Origin: Arthrobacter sp. ok362
Lineage (GTDB): Bacteria > Actinomycetota > Actinomycetes > Actinomycetales > Micrococcaceae
DNA length: 63,201 bases
Reading direction: 5' to 3'
Assembly (NCBI RefSeq): GCF_900102785.1
Contig: NZ_FNGC01000003.1
Span: forward strand, 190,753-253,953
The notes under the pieces are model-generated. The model had not been told where the DNA came from. It made no database searches and was given only the letters and a program-made list of their open reading frames with translations. The first letter of the stretch is position 1, and the number at the start of each line of letters is the position of its first letter. Both the position numbers and the translations under genes were made by a program. Shown here one piece after another: positions 26,512 through 35,976 of this stretch.

Positions 26512-29477
26512 TAGCGCCTCCCCGTCCTCATGTACTGCGAATTGTTGTCAACGCGGGAAACGACAGATCCGGCCCGGTTGTCCACGTAGGCGCCGAACTC
26601 GTGCCCATCAACGACGAGCCGGACAGCGCCGGAGAGTTCAACACCGCCGCCCTGCGTAGCGAGCCGGCTGATGTCGGCCCACTGCTGCGGGTTGAGGATC
26701 GCCTCGGGCTTGCCGGTGCGGTTCACTACCTGCGAGACGCCCGGGGGCAGGACGCCGCCGAGGTCATATAGTGCCGGGCCCGCCGCCGAACCATGCCCGC
26801 CCGTGATGAGGTCCGTCACGCCGGAGAACAGCTTCTTTCCGACGCCGATGGCCATATCAGCGATGAATCCGCCGGCAGGGAACGCATCCCGGAACGTCGA
26901 CAGCAGGCCGTCGATGATCCCGGCCAACGGATTGAAGCCGCCGCCAGACGGTACGCCCGCGCCACTGAGGTAGTTCAGCGGGTTCACGTCGTTAGGCCAG
27001 CCCCCGGCGAAAGTGCCAAAGTGAAGGTGAGGCCCGGACGTGATGCCCGTGTTGCCGGAGAGCCCGATCTGTTGCCCGGCGCGGACCATGTCGCCGACCT
27101 TGACGGCCATCTGGGACAGGTGAGCGAACCATTCCTGAATGCCGGACTGGCCGTCGATGTGGATCTCGTTGCCGCCCCAAACGTTGCCCGACTTGACGCC
27201 AGGACCGGACCACGAGACGCGGCCGTTCTCCGTTGCGAACACCGGAGTCCCGACGCCCGCCGCGAAGTCGACGCCCTTGTGGACCCGGTTATAACCCTGA
27301 GTCAGTGCCAGCGACTTGAGCGGATTCACGAACCCGCCATCCGCGTAGCCGTCCAGCGACTTCGCCAGCGCGTAAAGGTTCGCCACGCCAGCCTTGCGGG
27401 TCTGCGCCTTCGTGAGCACAAACTCGCCACCGTGAACGACGCCCATCGGCTCATCCCTGCCGCCGTCGCCCGTGTAACCGCCCGTCGCGAAGCCCTCTGG
27501 GAGCGCCACGCGGGGCAGTTTGTCGATGCCCGGCAGGATCCCGGCGATGGTGTTGAAAGCGCCGATCAGGCCATCGTTGATGACCGTGTCGACCACGAAC
27601 CGGACAGGCGCCTTAGCGATGTCCTGGATCGTCTCCCAAACCTTCTTGACCGCGGCCACGCCCGTATCGAACGCCTTCGGAATATCCTTCTGGATGGCGT
27701 TTGACAGGAAATCAAACACGGGCTTGAGCACGTTGTCCCAAACCCATTTGATCGCCGACCCGATGCCGTCGAACGCCGGCTTGATGACGTTCTGATAGAG
27801 CCAGTTGAACGCTGGCCCGACGACGTTGCGGAAGATCCAAACCCACGTATCAAAAATCGGCTTGAGGACGTTATTCCAAACCCACCCGATAGCCGCGCCG
27901 ATAGCGTCGAACACGGGCTTGATGATGTTGTTGTAGAGCCACTGGAACGCCGGGGCCACCACGTTTTGCAGGACCGAAACGAGCACCTGGAAGATGCCCC
28001 GGATGACCAGCCACGCCGCATTGACCACGACCATGATGCCGTTCCAAACCGGCTGGATAATGTTGGTGTAGAGCCACGAGAACACCGCGCCGACGCCGTT
28101 GAAAATCGCCAGCACGGTCGGTAGCACGTATGTTTGGAACCACGTCACGACAGCGCCGACTGCGGTCTGGATAAACGACCAGACGTTAGCGACGATCTGC
28201 TGCCCGAGCTCCGTCTGTGTGAAAAAGTAGATGAGCCCGGCGACGAGTGCCGCGATGCCCATAACGATTAGGCCGATTGGGTTGGCTGTCATTGCCGCGT
28301 TGAAAGCAAGCTGGACAGCCGCCGCGGTCGTCGTGATGGTCTTCCAAAGCTCGATAGCCCCAGTCCACAGCTTCATGCCGACCACCATGGCGCCCACGCT
28401 GATAGCGAGCGCGCCGAGCCAGTCCTTGTTATCGACTACCCATTTGCCGAAGTCCTGCAGCCGTGGGATGAGATCCGTCTGGACATAGGACGCGAAATTC
28501 ATCACCGCTGTCCGTGCGTTCTGAATGAACGTCACGAACCCGGAATCTTCCTCTACGCCAAACGCATCCCGGAGCTTGCCGGAAAAATTGCCGTTTACGA
28601 TCAGGTCATAGAGGCCACTGATCCCGTCGCCGGCCCACTTCATAGCCTTCCCGAGGCCATCAGACAGGGCCGAAACGGCGCCCGTAACGCCCGGCTTTAT
28701 CGCGTCAAGCGCCGTCATGAGGCCGCCGTTGATGGTCGCCTGGAGGTTGCCGACAGCGCCCTCAAACGTCTTAGTGGACTTAGCCGCCTCGACTGCCACG
28801 GGCTTCGTCCCAAGCTTCAGCAGCGCGGCGTTGAACTCGTCGCTGCTGATCTGGCCCTTCTCCATCGCTGTGCGGAAGTTGCCCGTATAGGCGCCCGCCT
28901 TTTCAAGCGCCTTCATCAACGGCCCAGCCGCGCCAGGGATAGCGTCGGCTAACTGATTCCAGTTCTCAGTCGTCAGCTTCCCGGCGCCGGCCGTCTGCGT
29001 CATCACCATAGCGACAGACTTGAACGTGTCAGCGTTGCCGCCCGCCACAGCGTTAAGGTTGCCCGCGGCCTTAGTCAGACCCGTGTAATCCTTCACGCCG
29101 TTAGACGCAAGCTGCGCTAGCGTGTTCTGAATCGTCGGCAAGTCGTAGACGGTTTGATCGGCGTAAGCCTTCGCGGCCTTCGTCGCCTTTTCCACTCCGG
29201 ACGTGTCGATCCCGGCGAAGTTCATCGTTGCTTTGAACTTGTCCGTGGCATCCGACGCTTTGGCCGCTTCGGAGACAAACGAGGCGATACCGACCGCCGC
29301 AATGGCGCCGCCGATTATGCCAGTCGCGGCCTTTATGCCCGACGCAACGCCGCCGCCGATGTCGCGGCCCGCTTTCGCCCCCTTCGAGTCGAGGCCGGAC
29401 AGTTCCCGCCCGATGGACTGCTGCATCCCCTTGAAACTCGGCTTGACCAGCACCTCAGCGAGACCGATAACGGGCAC
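26511..29477 (-). CDS. Tape measure protein with M23 peptidase domain
   Basis: 988 residues from the GTG at 29477, selected because AGGAGG lies six bases upstream and the start VPVIGLAEVLVKPSFKGM is typical of the family. It sets tail length. Helical N-terminal part, several membrane-like segments in the middle (WLGALAISVGAMVVG, PIGLIVMGIAALVAGLIYFF), repeated W-N-x-I/V-x-P-x-F/W segments (about 430-600), and a zinc endopeptidase M23 domain near 740-825 (KGVDFAAGVGTPVFATENG, HLHFG) that could open peptidoglycan during DNA entry. Confidence 0.93.
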   Translation of the reverse strand: MPVIGLAEVLVKPSFKGMQQSIGRELSGLDSKGAKAGRDIGGGVASGIKAATGIIGGAIAAVGIASFVSEAAKASDATDKFKATMNFAGIDTSGVEKATKAAKAYADQTVYDLPTIQNTLAQLASNGVKDYTGLTKAAGNLNAVAGGNADTFKSVAMVMTQTAGAGKLTTENWNQLADAIPGAAGPLMKALEKAGAYTGNFRTAMEKGQISSDEFNAALLKLGTKPVAVEAAKSTKTFEGAVGNLQATINGGLMTALDAIKPGVTGAVSALSDGLGKAMKWAGDGISGLYDLIVNGNFSGKLRDAFGVEEDSGFVTFIQNARTAVMNFASYVQTDLIPRLQDFGKWVVDNKDWLGALAISVGAMVVGMKLWTGAIELWKTITTTAAAVQLAFNAAMTANPIGLIVMGIAALVAGLIYFFTQTELGQQIVANVWSFIQTAVGAVVTWFQTYVLPTVLAIFNGVGAVFSWLYTNIIQPVWNGIMVVVNAAWLVIRGIFQVLVSVLQNVVAPAFQWLYNNIIKPVFDAIGAAIGWVWNNVLKPIFDTWVWIFRNVVGPAFNWLYQNVIKPAFDGIGSAIKWVWDNVLKPVFDFLSNAIQKDIPKAFDTGVAAVKKVWETIQDIAKAPVRFVVDTVINDGLIGAFNTIAGILPGIDKLPRVALPEGFATGGYTGDGGRDEPMGVVHGGEFVLTKAQTRKAGVANLYALAKSLDGYADGGFVNPLKSLALTQGYNRVHKGVDFAAGVGTPVFATENGRVSWSGPGVKSGNVWGGNEIHIDGQSGIQEWFAHLSQMAVKVGDMVRAGQQIGLSGNTGITSGPHLHFGTFAGGWPNDVNPLNYLSGAGVPSGGGFNPLAGIIDGLLSTFRDAFPAGGFIADMAIGVGKKLFSGVTDLITGGHGSAAGPALYDLGGVLPPGVSQVVNRTGKPEAILNPQQWADISRLATQGGGVELSGAVRLVVDGHEFGAYVDNRAGSVVSRVDNNSQYMRTGRR

Positions 29478-29490
29478 TGTAGACCTCCTG

Positions 29491-30269
29491 CTAGATGTCG
29501 TCGGGTGAGAACCCGAACTGACCGACGAAAGCTTCGGCCCAGCTACGTTCTGCCGCGGCGATGGCGCGGTCAATCTCGGTAAACGGTGCCGGGAACGGCT
29601 TCTCTTCGCCGGGCTTGCCGCCGGCCGCTGCGATGCTTACCTGCTTTAGTGCCTTGATGGCGTGGAGGATCTCGCGGAGCATCGTGGCCGTGAGGTCAAA
29701 CTCGGATACACGCGGAGACCAGGGATCCTCGGAGCGCGGCGCCGCGGCGAGTGCTGCGGCGGCCTCCGGATCGTTGGCAATTGCCTCGTTGAGCCTGCAA
29801 GCGGTGGGCAGGTTGTCGATAAGCTCCAGCAACGCCACCCAACGCCTGCCCGCGTACCATTCCGCGAGATCCACGCCGAACTCCCGTAAGAGGTCGGCGC
29901 GGATCTGCGGACGGTAGCGCGTTAGGAGCTCGCGGAGGCGGTATCTTCCCCCGGGTTGCCGACAGTCTGCTGGTAGTAGGCCAGCACTCGCTGAATGAGT
30001 ACCTTGTGGACCCTCAGCGGAACCCTCGCGGCCTTGTACGCATCAAAGTCGGCCTTCGACAGCCACTTCGCGAGGAACTCAAAGTCACTTTTGCCGGGCT
30101 GATCGAGGTCGCGGAAAAATTCCTCTGCCTCGTCGACGGGCAGGTCGAAGAGGTCGGGGAACGTGATCCGCTTGGAGCCGGACAGCGCCAGGACGAACGG
30201 CTCCGGCTTGTTTGCCTCCGCTTCGAGCGCGGCGAGGGACAGATTTACATTCGGCTTATCAACGGCCAT
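29491..30269 (-). CDS. Tail assembly chaperone G-T fusion by -1 frameshift
   Basis: The upstream reading frame (29922-30269) can continue by a -1 ribosomal shift at CCCGGGG (29955 to 29949) into the frame that ends at 29491. The fusion would be 259 residues: 107 from the first frame, then GRYRLRELLTRYRPQIRA and onward to GQFGFSPDDI. This frame is open from the slip site, has no good start of its own, and its sequence is coherent across the junction. This mirrors lambda gpG/gpGT. Confidence 0.85.
29922..30269 (-). CDS. Tail assembly chaperone, short form (G-like)
   Basis: 115 residues ending ...NPGEDTASASS. It lies between the tail-tube and tape-measure genes, the conserved place for tail chaperones, which coat the tape measure during tail assembly. 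Most ribosomes should make this form; a minority shift frame near codon 106. Confidence 0.85.
   Translation of the reverse strand: MAVDKPNVNLSLAALEAEANKPEPFVLALSGSKRITFPDLFDLPVDEAEEFFRDLDQPGKSDFEFLAKWLSKADFDAYKAARVPLRVHKVLIQRVLAYYQQTVGNPGEDTASASS
29949..29955 (-). promoter_or_regulatory. Slippery heptamer for -1 frameshift
   Basis: C CCG GGG in the zero frame (minus strand), an X-XXY-YYZ heptamer. After slipping, the next codon is GGA (29949-29947). Confidence 0.8.
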
Positions 30270-30300
30270 GGGAAATACCTCCGGGTGGTGAGGGGTGGAT

Positions 30301-30465
30301 TTACTTGGTGGACTTGGAAGCGTCAGCCTTGACGGCGTCGGCTTCCTTTACTGCGGTCGTGCGGGCCTTCTGCTCGACGTAGCCATCACGTCGCAGCTCG
30401 GCGGCCTCGGTAGGGATGGCGGTCTCGACGGTGTGAGTGCCGTCCTTGGAAGTGAAGCGGGGCAT
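30301..30465 (-). CDS. Small phage protein between tail tube and chaperone genes
   Basis: 54 residues (MPRFTSKDGTHTVETAI...), AGGAGC upstream of the ATG at 30465. N-terminal beta-like segment, then charged Lys/Ala-rich tail (VKEADAVKADASKSTK). Small proteins at this place are common in actinophages; function unknown. Confidence 0.7.
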   Translation of the reverse strand: MPRFTSKDGTHTVETAIPTEAAELRRDGYVEQKARTTAVKEADAVKADASKSTK

Positions 30466-30549
30466 GTCGGCTCCTAAGGTGTGCGGGTGGTGGTGGTAAA
30501 CGGGCGCGGCGCCCCACCCGGAAAACGCCGCGCCCGTGCTTGTGGGAGG

Positions 30550-31215
30550 CTAGGCCCCGGCAGTGAAGCCGAGCACAGCCTTGTTCTTCACAGCACCAGT
30601 ACCGCCCATGTAGTGCCGGACGGGGGTGCCGATCTCGGAATCGGTGAAGACGTCGAACGTGAGCGGCTGCTGCACCGGGTCGCCCGTGCCCCACTTCTGG
30701 GAATCGGTCGATGCGAGCTTCACGGAACCGTAGCCGCGGCCCAGGATCCAGTTCTCGGCGGCCGGGCCGTCCGAGCCGAGGACCAGCAGCCGGTACTCCT
30801 CGCCGACGGGCAGATCGGGCTCGTCGAAGACAACTTCGCCCGTGGTGGCGTCCTGAGTCACGGCGGAGAGGTCCGTGCCGTAGTTCAGCTCCAGCATGTG
30901 CTTCCGGCCCGTTTCAAGCGGCGTCATGGTCACGCTGCGCGCTACTTCGGTGATGTCCGAACGGACAGGGGAGGCGTAGCCGAGCGCGGTCACGTCCTCC
31001 TTGTTGATGTCGCGGCCGAACTCGTAACCGTCCGGGGAGACGATACCGATCGGGAGGAAGCCAAGTGCCTTGAGGTCGACGAGCGAACCGCCGACGTCGA
31101 AGAGGCTCTCCGGCAGCTCGACGCTGGTCGGCGCGAGGAAGCCGACAGCCTTCTGAATCTTGCGGATCAGTGCGCGCTCGTCGGCGCCCTGGCGGATTGT
31201 GTCAAACGTAGGCAT
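30550..31215 (-). CDS. Major tail (tube) protein
   Basis: 221 residues. It follows the neck genes and precedes the chaperones, the invariant slot for the tube protein. Beta-rich with SVTMTPLETGRKHMLELNYGTDL and a long C-terminal domain (EYRLLVLGSDGPAAENWILGRGYGSVKLAS) as in tube proteins of siphophages. It polymerises to form the tail tube. Confidence 0.82.
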   Translation of the reverse strand: MPTFDTIRQGADERALIRKIQKAVGFLAPTSVELPESLFDVGGSLVDLKALGFLPIGIVSPDGYEFGRDINKEDVTALGYASPVRSDITEVARSVTMTPLETGRKHMLELNYGTDLSAVTQDATTGEVVFDEPDLPVGEEYRLLVLGSDGPAAENWILGRGYGSVKLASTDSQKWGTGDPVQQPLTFDVFTDSEIGTPVRHYMGGTGAVKNKAVLGFTAGA

Positions 31216-31267
31216 GGTAAATTGACCCCTTTCAAGGGCTCAGAGTTGGTTACGTCCCCGAACGGGG

Positions 31268-31672
31268 TTAGAGGGGCCGCGACGTTACCAGGAACGTCGC
31301 TGTGGCCTTGTTGAGCGTGTCGGACTGGTAAGGGACATCGGCGGCCGTGATGTCCGCCTCGACACTGTCGATGAAGCCGGACGGCGTTTCGATGTCGGAA
31401 CCGATGATGGACGCGGCGATCGACACGAGAGTCCGTTCGGCGTCCTGGCCGGGCGCGTAAACCTCGATCGTCGCCCGGTCGACCTGATCCACAAAGCCGC
31501 GGGTGCCGCCAGTGACGTAGATAAGCGCGATCGGGAACGGGCCCTGCAACGCGCCGTAATCGTCCGCCGGGAGTTGATAGACCGCCCGGACAGGTTCGCC
31601 CAAATGGACCGCCCCGTCAATCAGATCAAACAGGGCATCCCGGGTATCCGGGAAGACCAGAGCGTCGATCAT
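31268..31672 (-). CDS. Tail terminator protein
   Basis: 134 residues with the small alpha/beta layout of tail terminators (DTRDALFDLIDGAVHLGEPVRAVYQLP, FPIALIYVTGGTRG, ATIEVYAPG). It would cap the tail tube at the head end. Start overlaps the upstream stop (ATGA, 31669-31672). Confidence 0.72.
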   Translation of the reverse strand: MIDALVFPDTRDALFDLIDGAVHLGEPVRAVYQLPADDYGALQGPFPIALIYVTGGTRGFVDQVDRATIEVYAPGQDAERTLVSIAASIIGSDIETPSGFIDSVEADITAADVPYQSDTLNKATATFLVTSRPL

Positions 31673-31968
31673 TTGCCCCTCGCTTCCATGGACTGTGCAA
31701 CGCGCATCAGGACCGCGTCTCGGGTATCGCGCCAGTCCTTACGGGACTCGCGCACGACGGCTCCGGCCCGGCGCTCATTCGCCCAACCAGCCGTCACCGT
31801 CGCGGGCGCGGCCTCATACTCGCCGTGCCCCACCGATGCAGCGTTCGCCGCCAGCCGCTGCGCCGCCGCGAGAGTTACCGCGCCGACCGCAGAGGACGTA
31901 CCCAGTTCCCTGAGCCCGGAATCGTCTGCAAGGTACGACCTCGAGCCGGGAACCTTACGCAGCCCCAT
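31669..31968 (-). CDS. Neck protein (HK97 gp10-like position)
   Basis: 99 residues from the ATG at 31968, which overlaps the previous stop. Helical and basic (WANERRAGAVVRESRKDWRDTRDAVLMRVAQS). By order it should be the connector protein between head completion and tail terminator. No motif fixes the family. Confidence 0.65.
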   Translation of the reverse strand: MGLRKVPGSRSYLADDSGLRELGTSSAVGAVTLAAAQRLAANAASVGHGEYEAAPATVTAGWANERRAGAVVRESRKDWRDTRDAVLMRVAQSMEARGK

Positions 31969-32312
31969 CAGGCGACCACCAGTGCGACTTCCCAGCCGAG
32001 GGGCCAATCGCCCGGACGACCATCCACAGACCACGTCCCAGCCATACGCTTACCGGCAGGAACGCGGATCCGGTCAGCAGGAAGGAACCTGAAAGTTAGG
32101 TCGTCCGGGTCATGGTCCCGGTACAGTACGGCCGTCGAGCTCGCGACGTCCGAATGGTCCAAGGGATCGGCAGTGGACCTCTGCCCAATGATGCAGTTCG
32201 TCACTGGGATCTCCTGCGTCGGGAACGGGTTCCCCTTAGCATCCCGACCACCGCCTCGGAGCACGACAACATCAGTGCGCCAAGACTTCGGAAACTGCGA
32301 AACGATGCCCAC
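31968..32312 (-). CDS. Head-tail stopper-like protein
   Basis: 114 residues, beta-rich (WRTDVVVLRGGGRDAKGNPFPTQEIPVTNCIIGQ, TAVLYRDHDPDDLTFRFLPADRIRVPAG). Composition and order match head-closure stoppers. Overlaps the next start. Confidence 0.68.
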   Translation of the reverse strand: MGIVSQFPKSWRTDVVVLRGGGRDAKGNPFPTQEIPVTNCIIGQRSTADPLDHSDVASSTAVLYRDHDPDDLTFRFLPADRIRVPAGKRMAGTWSVDGRPGDWPLGWEVALVVA

Positions 32313-32313
32313 A

Positions 32314-32718
32314 TCAGCCTCCCGGGCGTATGGTCCATGCCTGACGGCGTGGACGCGACTTACCCAGTAGCCGCTTGTCAGCCGCCGTCAGGTAAAGATT
32401 GCCGTCCGGGTTGAGCACCTTGCCGCCCATGGAGAAAGGACCGGACCCGAACTGGACCGACTCAAAGCCGGCAGTCGGCGCGTCCTCGGTGATATCCATG
32501 GCCCGCTTGACCATCCGGCAGACGACGAGCTTCGGGATGTCAGGATCCATGCCGCCATCCGCGACAGCTACGGTGATGCGCTGGTCGACGTCCGGGTAGT
32601 TGCCCCGCACCTCGATTGACGCCTCATGCAGCTTCTGCGTGGCGTCGTCTTCATCCGCGGCGGGCAGGCCGGACCAGTGCGCCTTGAGATCGACGAGCGT
32701 CGCGTAGTCGGCCGCCAT
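32314..32718 (-). CDS. Head-tail adaptor-like protein
   Basis: 134 residues. N-terminal helices (YATLVDLKAHWSGLPAADEDDATQKLHEASIEVRG) followed by KLVVCRMVKRAMDITEDAPTAGFESVQFGSGPFS, the usual pattern of phage connector/adaptor proteins that bind under the portal. Confidence 0.75.
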   Translation of the reverse strand: MAADYATLVDLKAHWSGLPAADEDDATQKLHEASIEVRGNYPDVDQRITVAVADGGMDPDIPKLVVCRMVKRAMDITEDAPTAGFESVQFGSGPFSMGGKVLNPDGNLYLTAADKRLLGKSRPRRQAWTIRPGG

Positions 32719-32720
32719 GG

Positions 32721-33029
32721 TTAGGACTTCGCGTTACGACCGCGGCGGGGAGCCGGTGCGGTGAAGTCAGGGGCGTCGGTGGGAGCCTCGGGCTCTTCTT
32801 CGCCGCTTACATCGGCATCAACGTCGCCCTCGGCGGCCGTATCGCCGTCAGCGTCACCAGCTGGAGGATTCTCCGGTGCGGTGAAGTCAGGGGCGTCGAT
32901 CTCGGCCTCAGCTTCAAGGCAGTGCTTGCCGACGAGACCTTCAGCCCACTCGGGCAGCTCATCACCGGGGGCGAAGTGCACGGGCCCGGACTCGCCATGG
33001 ACAGTAACATGTGCGGCGAAAGTCGCCAT
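32721..33029 (-). CDS. Acidic phage protein between capsid and neck genes
   Basis: 102 residues from the ATG at 33029. A short N-terminal domain (AAHVTVHGESGPVHFAPGDELPEWAEGLVG) and a very acidic tail with two copies of DAPDFTAP. The DNA repeats 26 bases (32753-32778 and 32873-32898). Head-associated by position, function unknown. Confidence 0.7.
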   Translation of the reverse strand: MATFAAHVTVHGESGPVHFAPGDELPEWAEGLVGKHCLEAEAEIDAPDFTAPENPPAGDADGDTAAEGDVDADVSGEEEPEAPTDAPDFTAPAPRRGRNAKS

Positions 33030-33095
33030 CTTGACTCCTAAAGATTGGGGCCGAACGGCGCCCGGGCACGGGCCCAGGCGCCGCCCAGCGGTCAA

Positions 33096-34115
33096 CTAGA
33101 GAACCTTGGCCACGAAGGACAGGTTCGCGTTCGCCAGAACGGGGAGCGCGATGGCATCCGAGACGACCTCGGCGATCATCGGGGGCTTCTCGTTCTTGTA
33201 CACGCCGACGACGATGCCCGGCTGCTCGGACGGTTCGATGGTGTAGTTGGAATCCATCGACGTCAGGGTCTGACCCCAGAACGTGCCGCCCATCTCGGAC
33301 TGGCCGGACTGCGGATCGACCGGCGCCGGCAGGAACAGGAGCCTGTCATCAGCGATCACGCGGCCACCGGAGGTGGAGCGGTCGTAGATGAACAGTTCCG
33401 GCAGGCCAGATGCGGTCAGGAGGCCGCGCACGTCAGCTTCCAGGCCGGGGCGGGTGGCGCCGTTGGCCAGCAGGGTGGCGAACTCCTTGCCGGACGCCAG
33501 CGCACGGAACACGCGGCGTGACATCAGCATCGCGCCCGGGGCCGTGCCGTTGTTCGTGGCCGCGTACACGTCCGACCATGCATTCAGGTCAGACAGGCGG
33601 CTCACCGCAGGGTCGGACCAGAGCGACGCCGCCGTGACGCTATGGGCGCCTGCGCGGCCAAAGTCGTCGTCGGTAACGAAGTTGCTCTGGTTGATGGTCG
33701 CCTTGCCCGTGGAAAGCACCGTGCCGCGCAGGCGCTCAATCCGGTCAGCCACGGCGCGGGCCGCGTTCGAGATCTCCTTGAAGATCGAATCGCGGAGCAC
33801 CGCATCCGGCGCATTCCGAAGACGGAGCTGGTCGTACTCCCCGATCGGGCGGTTCTGGCCCAGCGCGGGCAGGTCGATGGTGACCCGCTGACCCGAAGAC
33901 GAACCGGCCATTTCGGGCTCAGCGTCGTATGCGCGGAAGGCCGCTTCCTGCACGAAGCCAGCCTGTCCCTTGCGGAACCGGACGGACAGGTCGGAGACCT
34001 CAACGTTGGGAATCCAGCGGGCCAGGGAGGCGTTGTTTACCTCGAGGTCAGACAGGGCAGCGCGAGCGTACCCGGTCGCCTCGGCGGGGGTAACAAGATC
34101 AGTCCAAAGTGCCAT
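33096..34115 (-). CDS. Major capsid protein (gpE-like)
   Basis: 339 residues. ALWTDLVTPAEATGYARAALSDLE at the N-terminus, IDLPALGQNRPIGEYDQLRLRN and the C-terminal FWGQTLTSMDSNYTIEPSEQPGIVVGVYKNEKPP fit the phage capsid family E of lambda type. It follows scaffold and decoration genes in the standard order. Confidence 0.87.
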   Translation of the reverse strand: MALWTDLVTPAEATGYARAALSDLEVNNASLARWIPNVEVSDLSVRFRKGQAGFVQEAAFRAYDAEPEMAGSSSGQRVTIDLPALGQNRPIGEYDQLRLRNAPDAVLRDSIFKEISNAARAVADRIERLRGTVLSTGKATINQSNFVTDDDFGRAGAHSVTAASLWSDPAVSRLSDLNAWSDVYAATNNGTAPGAMLMSRRVFRALASGKEFATLLANGATRPGLEADVRGLLTASGLPELFIYDRSTSGGRVIADDRLLFLPAPVDPQSGQSEMGGTFWGQTLTSMDSNYTIEPSEQPGIVVGVYKNEKPPMIAEVVSDAIALPVLANANLSFVAKVL

Positions 34116-34132
34116 GATCAGTCACTCCTTTC

Positions 34133-34519
34133 TTAGACGTAGACGATGGTCGTGGCGGAAAGCTTCGCGGCTGCGGTGGGCTTCACGAAGGTTCCAGGAA
34201 CCTTCGCAGCGACGACGCGGCCGTGATCCAGCAGCGGCGCCGGGACGTTGGTCGCGCCCTTGACCTGCTGGTCGAACAGGACGTGACCGGCCAGGATGCC
34301 AGCGCCGGTGACGGTGGCCTCCGTGGCGTCGTAGGGGACGAGGAGTCCGCCCACCTTGGCGACGGGCTGGCCGGAACGGATGAAGCCGTCCGGGTAGTGG
34401 GTTGCTTCGGTGAAAGCGGAGACGTTGATGGTCTCGGTGCGGGCGTTGCCAATGGCGTGCCCGGAGCCGAGCCATGCAAGGTTCCCGCTGCCGGTGACTT
34501 CAGTGCGAAGACGAGGCAT
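34133..34519 (-). CDS. Capsid decoration protein-like
   Basis: 128 residues, beta-rich (SQPVAKVGG-type RSGQPVAKVGGLLVPYD, GHVLFDQQVKGATNV, AKVPGTFVKPT). The pattern is that of lambda gpD-type head decoration proteins, and the gene lies next to the capsid gene. Confidence 0.78.
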   Translation of the reverse strand: MPRLRTEVTGSGNLAWLGSGHAIGNARTETINVSAFTEATHYPDGFIRSGQPVAKVGGLLVPYDATEATVTGAGILAGHVLFDQQVKGATNVPAPLLDHGRVVAAKVPGTFVKPTAAAKLSATTIVYV

Positions 34520-34531
34520 GATGAATCCTTC

Positions 34532-35161
34532 CTAGGACTTCTTGGGATGCTTGGAGTGGTACTGTTCGCGACCGGCGGCGATGGAGCCGCCGGCAGGGTT
34601 GTGGTCGCCGGAGCGGTCGCCGGACCCGGGGACCGGGTCGGGCTTCGGAGCTTTCCCCTCAGCGCGAGCGTGCAGCTCGGAGATCTTCTTGGCCGAGGCC
34701 TCGAAGCTGGCCGCATCGGTACCGGTCACGAGGTCTTGGTAGTCCTCGGGTACTGGATGCTTGGCCAGGGCAGCGAGACGAGCGTTGGCCGTCTCGAGCT
34801 TTGCGGCGCGGTCTTCGGCGTCGAGGGCCTTCTTGTTGGCCCGATCAATGTCGGAGAGCTTCGCGTCCTCGGCGGCCTGGACCTTGGCTTCTGCATCAGC
34901 GGCGCGCTTCTCAGCGGCTTCCCGAGCTTCGCGCTCGGCCTTCAGAGCCTTGATACCGCCTTCGCCGAGCTTCTCGTCGGCTGCCTTGGCCGCGGCTGCG
35001 TCAGCGGCGGCTTTGGCTTCTGCTTCAGCAGCTGCTTTCGCGGCTGCTTCTTCGTCCGTCTCCATGACGGCGTCGCCGAAGGTCTTCCGGTGGAACGCCA
35101 TCAACGCAGTGAGTCCGCCTGGGGCGGTGATATCAATGCCGTGGGGGAACTGCTTTTTCAA
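34532..35161 (-). CDS. Scaffolding protein
   Basis: 209 residues from TTG 35161: AAAGGAGC sits eight bases upstream and the product starts KKQFPHGIDITAPGG. A long Ala/Glu/Lys-rich coiled coil (about 35-140) and a charged C-terminus (SKHPKKS) are typical of scaffold proteins that guide capsid assembly and are then lost. Confidence 0.85.
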   Translation of the reverse strand: MKKQFPHGIDITAPGGLTALMAFHRKTFGDAVMETDEEAAAKAAAEAEAKAAADAAAAKAADEKLGEGGIKALKAEREAREAAEKRAADAEAKVQAAEDAKLSDIDRANKKALDAEDRAAKLETANARLAALAKHPVPEDYQDLVTGTDAASFEASAKKISELHARAEGKAPKPDPVPGSGDRSGDHNPAGGSIAAGREQYHSKHPKKS

Positions 35162-35230
35162 TGGGAAAGCTCCTTTGTGAATGCCGCATCGCACGGCGAA
35201 TAACCCTGCCCGCATCGCACGGAAGGGAAC

Positions 35231-35974
35231 CTAGTGGGTGTGGACGCCGTCAGTCACGTGGCCGGGGAACTCCCGGCGCATCGCCGCGGCAATGTCCTTC
35301 ATGTCACCCGATCCGGCCGCGTCGCGCGCGACCGAATACATGTCGTAGAAGTCATCCGGCAAGTAGCCTGGCGGGTAGTCGTCGCCGGATCGCAGTGGCA
35401 CCGCCTGGCAGTCGCACCGACCGTGGTACGTCTCGCCATCAGACCTTGTCTTCGCTGACTTTTCAGACAGGTAGACGGCATCTCGGGAGGCGAGGATCAG
35501 GCACCACGAGCACGTCTTTGCCCCGGACGGAACCCGTGCCCAGAACGCGCCCTCGCGGTCAGCGTTCCAAGCGATCGTGTCTCGACCGGACTGCTTCACG
35601 TACTTGTCAGTCGCAATGGTCAGACCGGCCAGCATCGCGGCTGGTTCCGGAGTCCAAAGCTGTCCTGCGAGGTAGCGCACCTTTTTCTCGACTCGATCCG
35701 CCGTGACCGACGCCGCGGCCGGGGCAGTAACCCGGAAGCTGGCCGCCGCGCCGGACCCGGCGCGTATCTCGTCGTACCAGTCCATGGCTAGCGTCTCGGC
35801 AACCTGCCCGTACTCGGCAACCAGCAGTGGCATGAACTCCAGCAGAGCGTTCCGAGCCGCTTCCGGCCGGGACAAATCGAGCGCAGCGAAATAGGCGGCC
35901 AACTCGTCAGCCACGCGGCCCGAAAGCTCAGACGTCGCCGCACGGTACCGCTCAATCGACTGCCGATCCACCAC
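35231..35974 (-). CDS. MuF-like head morphogenesis protein
   Basis: 247 residues, directly after the portal gene. N-terminal helical region; C-terminal metal-binding pattern C-x2-C (KTCSWCLILASRD) with HGRCDC, as in MuF-type minor head proteins, which go into the capsid with the portal. No toxin domain is attached. Confidence 0.8.
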   Translation of the reverse strand: MVDRQSIERYRAATSELSGRVADELAAYFAALDLSRPEAARNALLEFMPLLVAEYGQVAETLAMDWYDEIRAGSGAAASFRVTAPAAASVTADRVEKKVRYLAGQLWTPEPAAMLAGLTIATDKYVKQSGRDTIAWNADREGAFWARVPSGAKTCSWCLILASRDAVYLSEKSAKTRSDGETYHGRCDCQAVPLRSGDDYPPGYLPDDFYDMYSVARDAAGSGDMKDIAAAMRREFPGHVTDGVHTH

Positions 35975-35976
35975 GG

